From Aureispira sp964445645 (GTDB lineage Bacteria; Bacteroidota; Bacteroidia; Chitinophagales; Saprospiraceae): 39,460 nucleotides of DNA. Location: the NCBI GenBank assembly GCA_964445645.1, contig CAYULH010000040.1:1-39460 (forward strand). Reading direction: 5' to 3'. Below the pieces are notes generated by a model. That model had not been told where the DNA came from, did not search any database, and was given only the letters and a program-made list of their open reading frames with translations. Position numbers and translations under genes: made by a program. This document shows positions 16,890-25,048 of this stretch, in pieces. Numbering within the stretch: the first letter of the stretch is position 1; every line of letters begins with the position of its first letter.

Positions 16890-17465
16890 TCAATTGAATT
16901 TGTACTTTTGAATGTAATTATACAAAGCGTCCCCAGGGCAAGAAGTGGAACTTACATTTCTGTGTCCCAATACTTCTAAAGTATGCCCGTTATTAAACTG
17001 TTTCAAACGGCGGCGTAAATCTGCCACTAACCAATCTAATGCCTGAAGCTGTGCGGTTGTAGGTTGTTCTTGGTCAAAATTACCAGAGAGACAAATGCCT
17101 ATAGATCGAGTATTATAAGGTGAAGCATGGTAACTTCTCAAATCAATTGGATTACCTTGTATTATAGTACCATCCTTTTCTATTACAAAGTGATAGCCAA
17201 TGCCGGGCCATCCACGTTGGTCTACATGCCAACGTGCAAAATCTTCTGCCATATGGGTACGGCTGGCCGAATGATGCACTATAATATGGGTAACACCCGA
17301 CAAAGGGCGAGTATTGTACTCTAATGTTGGATGTCGTTTTAATTCCCCTGTTTTATACTTATCTATAATAACAGGTTGATATTTAATACCTGCTGAGGCT
17401 ACAGAAGAACCAACCAACAATAAAGCTGCACCCAATACTATTACTATAGATTGTTGATCGTCCAT
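16890..17465 (-). CDS. Membrane-anchored N-acetylmuramoyl-L-alanine amidase
   Basis: A 191-aa Amidase_2/PGRP-type enzyme that cleaves the amide bond between MurNAc and L-Ala. The N-terminal membrane segment is at about 6-25 (SIVIVLGAALLLVGSSVASA). The catalytic domain (about 57-185) has THIIVHHSAS (His64/65), WPGIGYHFVIEKDG, SIGICLSGNF, and GHRNVSSTSCPGD with His168 and Cys176, so all expected zinc ligands are present. The anchor and position just upstream of the lysozyme-like gene make a pair of membrane-bound wall hydrolases for entry or exit. Confidence 0.93.
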   Translation of the reverse strand: MDDQQSIVIVLGAALLLVGSSVASAGIKYQPVIIDKYKTGELKRHPTLEYNTRPLSGVTHIIVHHSASRTHMAEDFARWHVDQRGWPGIGYHFVIEKDGTIIQGNPIDLRSYHASPYNTRSIGICLSGNFDQEQPTTAQLQALDWLVADLRRRLKQFNNGHTLEVLGHRNVSSTSCPGDALYNYIQKYKFN

Positions 17466-17467
17466 TG

Positions 17468-17809
17468 TTATGCAGCTTTATTATTTTTACCCAAGTCTTG
17501 AAACAATGGTATCATTTGCATACCAGTTGCCAAAATGCCACCAATTACCGCCCAAGTCACATCTGATTGTTGGCTACTGCCTTGCTGTTGATTTGGAATA
17601 GAAACGTTTCCTTGTTGTGCTGCTTGTTGTATTGTGGCATTTGGCCACCATTCATCATCTACTTTGGTGTAGCCCAATTGGGGCAGCTTAGACTCAGGCA
17701 CAGAAACACCATTTACTATAAAATAACGCTCCTGTTTTTCATCTTTGCCACCTAGCACGAGGTAGGCACCAGCAGCAGCTGCGGCTGCTATTGCAATTTG
17801 TTTGCTCAT
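17468..17809 (-). CDS. Small anchored protein sharing a domain with the next upstream gene
   Basis: A 113-aa protein with an Ala-rich N-terminal membrane helix (QIAIAAAAAAGAYLVLG), a domain near 30-60 reading YFIVNGVSVPESKLPQLGYTK, a Gln-rich linker and a second hydrophobic segment near the C terminus (VIGGILATGMQMIPLF). The FxxNGxxVxExxLxxxG pattern recurs in the 146-aa protein just upstream, so the two are paralogues. Likely a small virion membrane protein. No family recognised. Confidence 0.6.
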   Translation of the reverse strand: MSKQIAIAAAAAAGAYLVLGGKDEKQERYFIVNGVSVPESKLPQLGYTKVDDEWWPNATIQQAAQQGNVSIPNQQQGSSQQSDVTWAVIGGILATGMQMIPLFQDLGKNNKAA

Positions 17810-17820
17810 AATTGAGAATA

Positions 17821-18261
17821 TTAAACAGCTTGCAAAGGAGCTGTTCCTTTGAAACCTGTGTTGAACATTTTGGTATAGTAAGTAGTCAATTGTGGATCAT
17901 AAGACCCACTTAATACGGTTGCTCCATCTCTTACCCATTGCAAAAAATCAGCATTAGACAAACGTTGGCTATTATCCACATCTGTATAATAATACCAGCC
18001 ATCCGTTATGGTTGGGTGCTTGATGTACACAAAACCCATATCATACAAAGCAGTTTCACACACCTTTTTGCCATTGATCAAAAATTCTGTTCCTTGGCAA
18101 TTGGTATTTGTTACTACTGTACTATTGGGGTCAGGCAAATTATTATTGTCCCCTCCACTAGTGGGGGGAGCTGGAGCTTGAGCTGTTGTTCCTTTGTTGG
18201 CAAAAAAGTAAAAGCCAGCAACTACAATTGCAGCACCTATGGCCATTTTTTTATTATCCAT
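17821..18261 (-). CDS. Small anchored protein, paralogue of neighbour
   Basis: A 146-aa protein. N-terminal membrane helix (KKMAIGAAIVVAGFYFFA), then a Pro/Gly/Asn-rich linker (30-50), then EFLINGKKVCETALYDMGFVYI, which matches the pattern in the 113-aa protein. The C-terminal part is aromatic-rich (YYYTDVDNS; FLQWVRDGATVL). It lies between the 277-aa and 113-aa anchored proteins. Probably a minor virion membrane component; function unknown. Confidence 0.6.
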   Translation of the reverse strand: MDNKKMAIGAAIVVAGFYFFANKGTTAQAPAPPTSGGDNNNLPDPNSTVVTNTNCQGTEFLINGKKVCETALYDMGFVYIKHPTITDGWYYYTDVDNSQRLSNADFLQWVRDGATVLSGSYDPQLTTYYTKMFNTGFKGTAPLQAV

Positions 18262-18271
18262 AATTCAGTGT

Positions 18272-19105
18272 TTAGGCGTTTGCAATTCTGTACCCTGTAT
18301 ACCCCAAGGCAGCTACAACAGCGACAGGCATTAAATCTCTCACTAATGTAGAGGTGTTCAATATACCTTTAGATACATTTTCTCCAGCTTTTACTACATT
18401 GTGCGGTATATTCATAATAGAACACAAGGTATGCATTCCCGTATCTGCTATGTCTATGCCTCTATTTATCATTTGTTGTATGAAGTCGCAATCTTGAGAG
18501 CAGGAATATCCATTGCTACCAATGGCCCAATTGTCGCTATTTGCCCAAGCACTAGTAAAGCGTTGGGTTGCTGTTTGATTGCCATACTTGACTTTCATAG
18601 CATCAAACCAAGCCATCCAATCTGGGCAATTCCAAACATCTAAATTATTCCACCAAGCTGTCCAAGTATCGTATACTGGAGAACTATCGGCCGTAATGTC
18701 AAAGAATGAGCCTATACTGTTTTGAGGCTGCCACAAAGCCAGCAAACGCTCCAAATGGTAAGGGCTAGGAATTTTAAAGGCAATGGGATTATTTGGATTA
18801 TCCCAATACGGCCAAATGATATTAATAGCATTAGAGCTATTCATGTCTTGAAGCAAGTATCTATACCACAATGCCCAATCTTGGCGTTTCCAAGTATTAT
18901 ATTCTGGCTTACTTTCCCTATTGATATTATCCATTCCAGCAGTAATTGCCAAGGTTCTGGTATTATCAGTTAGTGTACTGTGATCGGTGGCAGCTCCTAC
19001 AGGGTCTATTGTTAAATTGGGTGCAGATTGTACTGTTTCTTTATTTTTGGATAACCAAAAAGCTAGACCAGCCAATCCTGCACCAATGGCTAATTTTGTG
19101 CTCAT
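18272..19105 (-). CDS. Trp-rich protein with membrane segments at both ends
   Basis: A 277-aa protein with an N-terminal anchor (KLAIGAGLAGLAFWLS) and a C-terminal hydrophobic segment (LMPVAVVAALGYTGYRIA). The ectodomain has an unusually high Trp count (for example WKRQDWALWYRYLL, DTWTAWWNNLDVWNCPDWMAW) and a CSQDC pair. The start overlaps the upstream 90-aa gene by 4 bases (ATGA). No family was recognised. The layout suggests a virion membrane protein exposed to one side, perhaps for host binding or membrane contact. Confidence 0.6.
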   Translation of the reverse strand: MSTKLAIGAGLAGLAFWLSKNKETVQSAPNLTIDPVGAATDHSTLTDNTRTLAITAGMDNINRESKPEYNTWKRQDWALWYRYLLQDMNSSNAINIIWPYWDNPNNPIAFKIPSPYHLERLLALWQPQNSIGSFFDITADSSPVYDTWTAWWNNLDVWNCPDWMAWFDAMKVKYGNQTATQRFTSAWANSDNWAIGSNGYSCSQDCDFIQQMINRGIDIADTGMHTLCSIMNIPHNVVKAGENVSKGILNTSTLVRDLMPVAVVAALGYTGYRIANA

Positions 19106-19374
19106 CGTCCTTGTATATAAGTAATTGTTAGATAATCGTTTTCTGTAGCCAATGGATTAAATTCAAGAATAAAATCTACATCAAAAGGCCGCATATAATT
19201 GCCTTCAAAACTATACTTTGTGCCTGCTGGGATAGTAAAAGTTCCCGCTACATTTTCCGTTATTTTGATAGGATATATACTATCATTCTGGAGCGTAAGA
19301 TTATAGATGTCAGAAAATCCTATTGATGGTGAGCCAAACCTGTTTATTTGACGTATTCCTATATTGTCGTTCAT
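19102..19374 (-). CDS. Small beta-rich structural candidate
   Basis: A 90-aa protein without membrane segments, rich in alternating hydrophobic residues (YPIKITENVAGTFTIPAG, TENDYLTITYI). It fits a single small beta-sandwich or barrel, as in minor capsid or vertex proteins. It is coupled by 4-base overlap to the downstream Trp-rich membrane protein and lies 4 bases after the 312-aa protein. Function unknown. Confidence 0.55.
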   Translation of the reverse strand: MNDNIGIRQINRFGSPSIGFSDIYNLTLQNDSIYPIKITENVAGTFTIPAGTKYSFEGNYMRPFDVDFILEFNPLATENDYLTITYIQGR

Positions 19375-19378
19375 TTTA

Positions 19379-20317
19379 TCACAGTGTTTGTTGTTCTTGT
19401 CTAATTGTCTGAGCTTGTTGCCTAATTGTTTGTGCCATCATGGGATTACTCTTTATCAAAAGTGCCAAATCATTCATGGCTTGGGGCAAGTCTGGAAATG
19501 TTTCCCCAATAGACAACAATGATTGTTGTATCATTTTCCCATCCTCATTTAACTGGGGTTGCATTGGTTGTTGAGGTGGTGGATTATTATCTGTTTGGGG
19601 GTGTCCATGCTGAGGGGGAGCTGGAGCTGGCGGCGGTACTTGGGCAGGAGCTGGTGGAGCTGTGCCCATAATTCTAGCTACTACTGCATTAATTACAGGT
19701 TTACCTGCATCACTTTGTATAAAATCTATTGCCATACCTGCCATTTTCTCCAATCTTCCTATATTACCTTCTTCTAGGGCTGCTATAGTGGCCTCTTTTT
19801 GCTCCAATGCCCGTTCGTGTTTCAATTGCTCAATTTGCAATTGTAGTTGTTGCATAGATTCAAAATGTTGGCGTTGCATGTCGTACACATTAGGGTGCTG
19901 TGGCATTTGTTGATAATAATTACCATAGCCGCCAAAACCTGCTACACTAGGAGATTGTCCACTTGGTTGCATGTGCATTAAACCACCAGTATAATATGGG
20001 TTTTCTATTTTGGTTTGATTGTCGTTGTTTGAGTTTTTGGAAGTTACTAAAGTGATTACAATATATTGCATCTGGGTTGGCCCATGCATTTTTAAAGCAT
20101 TCTCTAAATTAATAAGGGAATCGCTCATTTCTGCATCTACATAATTGACATGAAAAGAACTTCCTCCTTTAGCAGAAGCTTGTACATTCTTAACAGACGA
20201 TAAACGAAAAAAACATGGTTTGCCCTCATTTTCGCCACTTCTTAAACTGGTAAAAAAAAACTCTGCTTGCTCTATGCCTTTTTGCAATAATTGTTCGTGT
20301 CTATTAGATTGTTGCAT
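19379..20317 (-). CDS. Pro/Gln-rich coiled-coil structural protein
   Basis: A 312-aa protein. Residues 1-95 look like a compact alpha/beta domain (QAEFFFTSLRSGENEGKPCFF, MQYIVITLVTS). Residues 100-145 are Gly/Tyr/Gln-rich. A coiled coil (about 148-190) reads FESMQQLQLQIEQLKHERAL, then a Pro-rich stretch near 220-250 and a helical C terminus with repeated QAQTIRQ. No family recognised. Its position directly after the two capsid candidates suggests a minor capsid or assembly protein. Confidence 0.55.
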   Translation of the reverse strand: MQQSNRHEQLLQKGIEQAEFFFTSLRSGENEGKPCFFRLSSVKNVQASAKGGSSFHVNYVDAEMSDSLINLENALKMHGPTQMQYIVITLVTSKNSNNDNQTKIENPYYTGGLMHMQPSGQSPSVAGFGGYGNYYQQMPQHPNVYDMQRQHFESMQQLQLQIEQLKHERALEQKEATIAALEEGNIGRLEKMAGMAIDFIQSDAGKPVINAVVARIMGTAPPAPAQVPPPAPAPPQHGHPQTDNNPPPQQPMQPQLNEDGKMIQQSLLSIGETFPDLPQAMNDLALLIKSNPMMAQTIRQQAQTIRQEQQTL

Positions 20318-20320
20318 ATC

Positions 20321-21262
20321 TTAACTATTGGTACTATTAATTGCTCGTTTGTAAGTCTCCCCATGTACCCAGTACAATTGAATTTGGAATACCTGCCCAG
20401 GCGTAAACTGAGTGTTGTCTAAAATGGTGACATTAGAAGAAGTCCAGTTTATTTTTTCTACTGGTATAGGGACTATAGGGAAATAGTTTAGTTGAAAAGG
20501 CAAACCGCCCAAGTAATCAACTAACTCAATAGGATAGTTTTCTATAAACAATGTACTTTCCTGCTGAATGGATAAAAAACTGCTTCTAATGGCAGTATCA
20601 ACTAAAGGCTCACCTCTCAATACTTCTTCTGGTTGTTCAACAGATACACCTATTAACCAAGCATTGCGAGGCATCCCAAAAGTATTGGTAGCACTAAGCA
20701 AATATTTATTGGCTTGTGCTATTAGTTCTATTTGTTTGTGCAATGTATTACCACCTAAATATCCAAATCCAGTTCTAAACTCAACAGTGTTGTTTTGGAT
20801 AGGCTTTGTATCTTTGTTATCCAATGTATAAAACACCACCAATTCATAAACAGAATCATCTGCCGCAACTGCAAGATTATTTTCTGCTGTTGCATTTAGT
20901 TCTATAAAAGAGGCCGACCAATCAATATTACCTGATAAAATTGGTTCTATGTACTTAAATCCATCTTCTACAAAAGAAGCCATTCGGTAATTACTTAGTA
21001 GTACTTCTTGTGACCTGCCATTGTTACTTTTAGTTATTAAATTAATGAATGAATTTTCGAACACAATAATTGGAACCATGGGGTTATTATCATACGATAC
21101 TTTATTTTGTCCGTGAGGACGTGCCCAAAAACCATAGATCAAAAAATTATCTGGCAGTCCTAACTCTGTACCCCTTTGAACTGTTATTCTCTTAGTTCCT
21201 TTGGTCGCTTTAACCAAAATAGTTTTGGTGTTAAAACCACTAACACAAATAGGATGACTCAT
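20321..21262 (-). CDS. Large beta-rich protein, capsid candidate 2
   Basis: A 313-aa soluble protein with many short beta segments (KTILVKATKGTKRITVQRG, FLIYGFWARP, YELVVFYTL, VFQIQLYWVHG) and few charged helices. The length would suit one large or two small jelly rolls. It follows the 241-aa capsid candidate, from which it is separated by a hairpin terminator, so it may be made in smaller amount. No sequence family was recognised. Roles such as second capsid protein, penton or receptor-binding spike are possible. Confidence 0.5.
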   Translation of the reverse strand: MSHPICVSGFNTKTILVKATKGTKRITVQRGTELGLPDNFLIYGFWARPHGQNKVSYDNNPMVPIIVFENSFINLITKSNNGRSQEVLLSNYRMASFVEDGFKYIEPILSGNIDWSASFIELNATAENNLAVAADDSVYELVVFYTLDNKDTKPIQNNTVEFRTGFGYLGGNTLHKQIELIAQANKYLLSATNTFGMPRNAWLIGVSVEQPEEVLRGEPLVDTAIRSSFLSIQQESTLFIENYPIELVDYLGGLPFQLNYFPIVPIPVEKINWTSSNVTILDNTQFTPGQVFQIQLYWVHGETYKRAINSTNS

Positions 21263-21278
21263 AATATATTGGATTAAA

Positions 21279-21314
21279 AACCAAGGCTGTACAGCTCACC
21301 ACTATACAGCCTTG
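21279..21314 (-). terminator. Intra-operon terminator after capsid candidate 1
   Basis: CAAGGCTGTA (21282-21291) pairs with TACAGCCTTG (21305-21314), followed on the minus strand by GTTTTTAATCC. It sits between the stop of the 241-aa gene and the start of the 313-aa gene. Partial termination here would give an excess of upstream transcript, as expected for a major capsid gene. Confidence 0.7.
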
Positions 21315-21342
21315 TTGGTTATCTTTATTATTGGATAGATAG

Positions 21343-22068
21343 CTAGTTACCTGCGGTGCTGTGTGTAGATAATGCTTGGTGAAGATTACCAGAAGTAACA
21401 GATTGAGCATAGTTCTTGAGAACAAAAGCAGCAAATTCTATTACCAGAAAGTTCTCCGAACCACCTGAACCGCCAATTTGAGAAGTATCAGCACCAGGAC
21501 TTGCACTAACAATCAACTCTATAGTATCCTTGCCTGTTAGCACCTGTGGCTGGATAATATCCACCATTCTGGGCGTTTCCTTATTGTAAGATGCCTGAGT
21601 AATGTCTTTCTCAAACTGCGTGGAAGGTACTACTCTAAACCGGCTAGTAGTCATGTTATTCAGCTTAATTATACTATTTGCTTTCAGTTGTACCGTACCA
21701 GAGTTGTACCAAGCTTCCAAACATTCGGCCTCAGTAGGTGAATTACCAACAGCCGGCCCATTAAAAACTTGTAAATCTGGATAGGTATAACGTGTATAAT
21801 TATGCACGTTACCACTAGTACCAGCAGGAACTTTTGCAAAAGACATAGACATGCCATAAAGAACAGCCCCATCATTTTGGCTAATCAAATACTCGCCTGG
21901 CAATTGATTGGCGGTATTGGAAGAGGTCATGTTTATATTAAAAGAATTAGTATTTGCTGTGAGCTTTCTTATATAAACGTAATTGGTTTCTTGAATATCG
22001 ACATTAGAGAATTTACTAGCTACTTGAGCACGTACAGCCCCAGCTCTTGAATATGGTAGTACAGACAT
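21343..22068 (-). CDS. Candidate major capsid protein
   Basis: A 241-aa protein without membrane segments, rich in Asn/Ser/Thr/Val and beta-type alternation (NYVYIRKLTANTNSFNINM, GTVQLKANSIIKLNN, KDTIELIVSASPG, ENFLVIEFAAFVLK). Composition and size suit a jelly-roll capsid protein; double jelly-roll proteins of small viruses are about 260-300 residues. Support comes from its place in the late operon and the terminator right after it. No sequence motif proves it, and a major spike or a single jelly-roll subunit are alternatives. Confidence 0.5.
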   Translation of the reverse strand: MSVLPYSRAGAVRAQVASKFSNVDIQETNYVYIRKLTANTNSFNINMTSSNTANQLPGEYLISQNDGAVLYGMSMSFAKVPAGTSGNVHNYTRYTYPDLQVFNGPAVGNSPTEAECLEAWYNSGTVQLKANSIIKLNNMTTSRFRVVPSTQFEKDITQASYNKETPRMVDIIQPQVLTGKDTIELIVSASPGADTSQIGGSGGSENFLVIEFAAFVLKNYAQSVTSGNLHQALSTHSTAGN

Positions 22069-22131
22069 AAACTATTTTTTAAAATTAGTCAGTTGTTATC
22101 TAACTAGATTGTGTGTTTTAATATGGTTTCT

Positions 22132-22704
22132 TTACCCTACAGGGCGCAAATTGTTGTTGTGCATTCGCACATTATGGTTTTGTCGAACAGGTGGCCGTTG
22201 CATTGCTGGTTGATAATACCCATTCTCAGCCGTAGCTATTTGAGGGCTAGGGTAAGGCATAGTAGCGCCAATACTTTGCATAGGATAAGGCATAGTAGCG
22301 CCAATACTTTGCATAGGATAAGGCATACCAGCGATGCTATAGGTGCCATCCTGTTTTTTAAACACCTTCTCTTTGGCAATATTGTAGCCAGCATATACTA
22401 ACATGCCTTGGCCAGCTCCTTGCACAGTTTTAGAAATGATTCCATCTTCAAAGTAAGTACTCCCAAACATAGCGGCCAAGCCAATGGCTCCAACTAATCC
22501 GGATCTCATTGCTGGGTCTGAATTCCATTTTTTGTTATCTGTGACGGGTACTTGATTACCTTGGGCATCTTTAGTGTATTGGTAGTACAAATCTAGCTTA
22601 CCACCTACAACAGCCCCAACTACAGATCCTAAAGTAGCCACCCAAGGCATATCGCCCATGCCTGCCACTTTACTGTTTTTTTTCTTGCACTTTTTACAAG
22701 CCAT
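22132..22704 (-). CDS. Membrane protein with CxxC N terminus and MPYPMQSIGAT repeats
   Basis: A 190-aa protein starting MACKKCKKKNSK, a basic segment with a CxxC pair. Two to three hydrophobic segments follow (WVATLGSVVGAVVGG, SGLVGAIGLAAMFGSTYF, GAGQGMLVYAGYNIA). The C-terminal third is a Pro/Tyr/Gln/Asn-rich tail containing MPYPMQSIGAT twice in tandem. Probably an integral virion membrane protein with a basic end that could face nucleic acid. No family was recognised. Confidence 0.55.
   Translation of the reverse strand: MACKKCKKKNSKVAGMGDMPWVATLGSVVGAVVGGKLDLYYQYTKDAQGNQVPVTDNKKWNSDPAMRSGLVGAIGLAAMFGSTYFEDGIISKTVQGAGQGMLVYAGYNIAKEKVFKKQDGTYSIAGMPYPMQSIGATMPYPMQSIGATMPYPSPQIATAENGYYQPAMQRPPVRQNHNVRMHNNNLRPVG
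22254..22326 (-). repeat. 33-bp tandem repeat encoding 11-residue units
   Basis: Two perfect 33-bp copies (22254-22286 and 22287-22319) and a 7-base partial third copy. The unit keeps the reading frame and adds 11 residues per copy. Confidence 0.9.
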
Positions 22705-22774
22705 AATATTATGAATTGATTATTTTGTAATAGATTAAATAGTATGTTGCTTCTTAATACAAAGAGGCTGTTAT

Positions 22775-22924
22775 TTATTTTTTGCTTTTGCCCTGGTATA
22801 CTACACAGTACCTTTTGCCTTCTTTTTTAACATGGGCTTTTTTGCCTGAATCATTGGCTTTTTTTCGGGCAGCTGTAGCTGCTTTTTTGGTACTATGACA
22901 GCTTATTTTGTCACCTTTTTTCAT
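22775..22924 (-). CDS. Small Lys-rich protein, probable nucleic-acid binder
   Basis: A 49-aa protein from ATG 22924 to TAA 22775, with about a third of residues Lys or Arg (MKKGDKISCHSTKKA, AARKKANDSGKKAHV) and a C-terminal RYCVVYQGKSKK. It fills the gap between the 690-aa and 190-aa genes with about 50-70 bases to each side. Size and charge are like small virion nucleoproteins that neutralise packaged DNA. A ribosomal-protein-like or zinc-binding role (two Cys) cannot be excluded. Confidence 0.65.
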   Translation of the reverse strand: MKKGDKISCHSTKKAATAARKKANDSGKKAHVKKEGKRYCVVYQGKSKK

Positions 22925-22975
22925 AGCTATTTTATTTGAAATTAATAATTATATACAATGGACTAACAATAGCCC

Positions 22976-25048
22976 TTATTGACTAATAGAATACACAGCT
23001 AAACCAGCAGCAGCTGCGCCAAATAGGGGCAATAATGAACCCTCTTTTTCGTCTTGGTTGCCTGCACTGGTATTGGTGGGGTTCCAGTCTTGTTGTAGGG
23101 GCATCTGGCTGGCTGGTGGTGGCTGCATATTGGCGGCACGTGCCAGGCTTATATCTACTTGCTCGGCTTCTTGCTGGGCCTCTATTACGGCCTTGGCTAC
23201 TGTGGCCGCCCCTGATGCCAAAGCCCCAATAATAGCCACTACTATTGCCGTGATGGTGGCAGGGTCCAACCCGACACTACTACCTACTCCCCTATATTGA
23301 CGATAACCAGCACTTAGTAATGCCTCTGGCTGGTAGCCTCCAGAATCAAACAAGACCCCTAAGCGCGTAAGCTGGTTTATATTGGCAGTAGATACTCCCG
23401 AAAAGGCCACACAAGAGTTGAGAAATTGACTTTGAAATCCGCGTTTGGTTAATACTGAAGCTGGCAATTCGTTTGTATTTACAAAACTATTGCCCTCTGT
23501 AATGCTATCAGCAAATTGGTAGTACAAACCACTTCCTACTGTAGCATCTTGGTTGGGGTCTGTTCTGAATGTATTGTTGACCCAATTGGACTGTACACCT
23601 GAGTTTTCGTTTAGCTCGGCCACAAAAGCGTTAAAATCCGCTTGGCTTTGGAAACCATAATAGGAACCTGCATTTGGGCCATTAACAGTAATTCGACCAC
23701 TGGTAATGCCCTGTTGTATTTGTTGCCATACAGATGCACCATATTGGTCAAATCTTACCTTGTAGGGCGTACTAGCTCCATAGCTGTAGTACAAAGAGTT
23801 CTTGTAACCTTGTTTGTCCGGAGTCGAGTACAATAAAGTAGGATCATTAGCTGTATTCGTTGTGGTGGCTCTAGGGTACAAAGATTTGAAAGGGAAACTA
23901 TCACTCATTGATGCACTATTCAGCAAATCATATACTGGGCGCATTTGGCAAGCCCCATTTGGTGATGGTGTTCTAAAATAATCAGTAGTGTTTGGTGCCA
24001 ATTCTGACCAAAGAAAATCTAAACAATGATTGTTATTAATATTGCCGACAGAAGGCGCACAAGGATGTTTTTGTCCTGCTTTGTTCTGCTGCACAAATTT
24101 ACTAACTAGACCATAACTATTGGCTGGGCGTGTTTTTTTAGAGGCTTGGTGTATCTCATAAGCGTAACGTTCCAAGAATGGGCTAATCATGCCCGAACAT
24201 TGGTACACGCCCTTTTCTTTGGCTTGATAGATCATGTTCAAACCCTTCTCACATTCTTGATCTAGCTGGGGTTGCATGACTTGTATAATTCTGAGCTCGC
24301 GTTCTAATAGCTCCAGTGTTGCCTGCCCTTCTGTTAGTTTGTGGAAGGGTATATCTTGAAATTGTGGCACATAAGCCTTTTTTTGGCGTATTTCTTCCTT
24401 CACGGCCAACATGCGTGCTTTACCCTCCAAGTAGGCAGCTGTACGTGCATCTACTCCACAATTGGTATTTTGTGGTACCAATTGCGAATTATTGGCATAC
24501 GCACCTGAACCCGTTTTGTTCCCAATTCCTTCTATCAATGCTAATTCACCTGACATATCATAATCTTCTTTGCGGTAATACCGTTTCTCTCGGTTAAAAA
24601 AATGGTAGACAGTATCTATAATAATGTCTTGATTAGGCAGGTGTGCGATACTGTACACGTGCTTTTCTTCTGGTTTTTGAGGGTTGTAATAGGTAAATCT
24701 GGTGGTGTACGGTATACCCAAACACTCCAAAACCATGTTTACAAATACTGTTTTGCTTTTGCAATCCCCGTTCCCCAACTGCACTAATGCCAAGGGGCTT
24801 TTTACATACTGAGAGCCGCGGGGATCTGTTTTGTATTTAATGCTGTACTTTACCATTTTCCAAAGCTTTTTTAAACTCTCTGGAGTCGCTTCAAATTCTG
24901 CATTAGCCCATTTGCAAAATTCTTGGTTGTACTTTCTAAATCTTTCTTTCATCAAGTACATAGCTTCCCGAATATCAGAAGTATCAAACCTTGTTTTGAG
25001 CACAGTCTTTTTGCTCAATGCCTCTGGTATGTTATCTAGGCTACTCAT
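22976..25048 (-). CDS. Large virion protein with N-terminal transglutaminase-like fold
   Basis: A 690-aa protein. Residues about 55-150 show the transglutaminase-like cysteine core: LVQLGNGDCKSKTVFVNMV (Cys96), EEKHVYSIAH (His130) and DIIIDTVY (Asp145), with order and spacing as in that superfamily. The middle is Asn/Ser/Tyr-rich without known domains. A hydrophobic helix is at about 601-620 (AIVVAIIGALASGAATVAKA) and a second at about 672-688 near the C terminus. It shares one base with the upstream gene stop (TAATG). It might be a protease or crosslinker in virion assembly or entry. Activity is inferred from the triad only. Confidence 0.65.
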   Translation of the reverse strand: MSSLDNIPEALSKKTVLKTRFDTSDIREAMYLMKERFRKYNQEFCKWANAEFEATPESLKKLWKMVKYSIKYKTDPRGSQYVKSPLALVQLGNGDCKSKTVFVNMVLECLGIPYTTRFTYYNPQKPEEKHVYSIAHLPNQDIIIDTVYHFFNREKRYYRKEDYDMSGELALIEGIGNKTGSGAYANNSQLVPQNTNCGVDARTAAYLEGKARMLAVKEEIRQKKAYVPQFQDIPFHKLTEGQATLELLERELRIIQVMQPQLDQECEKGLNMIYQAKEKGVYQCSGMISPFLERYAYEIHQASKKTRPANSYGLVSKFVQQNKAGQKHPCAPSVGNINNNHCLDFLWSELAPNTTDYFRTPSPNGACQMRPVYDLLNSASMSDSFPFKSLYPRATTTNTANDPTLLYSTPDKQGYKNSLYYSYGASTPYKVRFDQYGASVWQQIQQGITSGRITVNGPNAGSYYGFQSQADFNAFVAELNENSGVQSNWVNNTFRTDPNQDATVGSGLYYQFADSITEGNSFVNTNELPASVLTKRGFQSQFLNSCVAFSGVSTANINQLTRLGVLFDSGGYQPEALLSAGYRQYRGVGSSVGLDPATITAIVVAIIGALASGAATVAKAVIEAQQEAEQVDISLARAANMQPPPASQMPLQQDWNPTNTSAGNQDEKEGSLLPLFGAAAAGLAVYSISQ

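Noticed and set aside
22254..22326. 33-bp tandem repeat as a CRISPR array
   Set aside because: Units are directly adjacent with no spacers and keep the reading frame of a protein tail.
24750..24790. GNGDCKSKT in the 690-aa protein as a Walker A motif
   Set aside because: The spacing does not fit GxxxxGK[ST], and the Cys fits a transglutaminase-like triad with His130 and Asp145.
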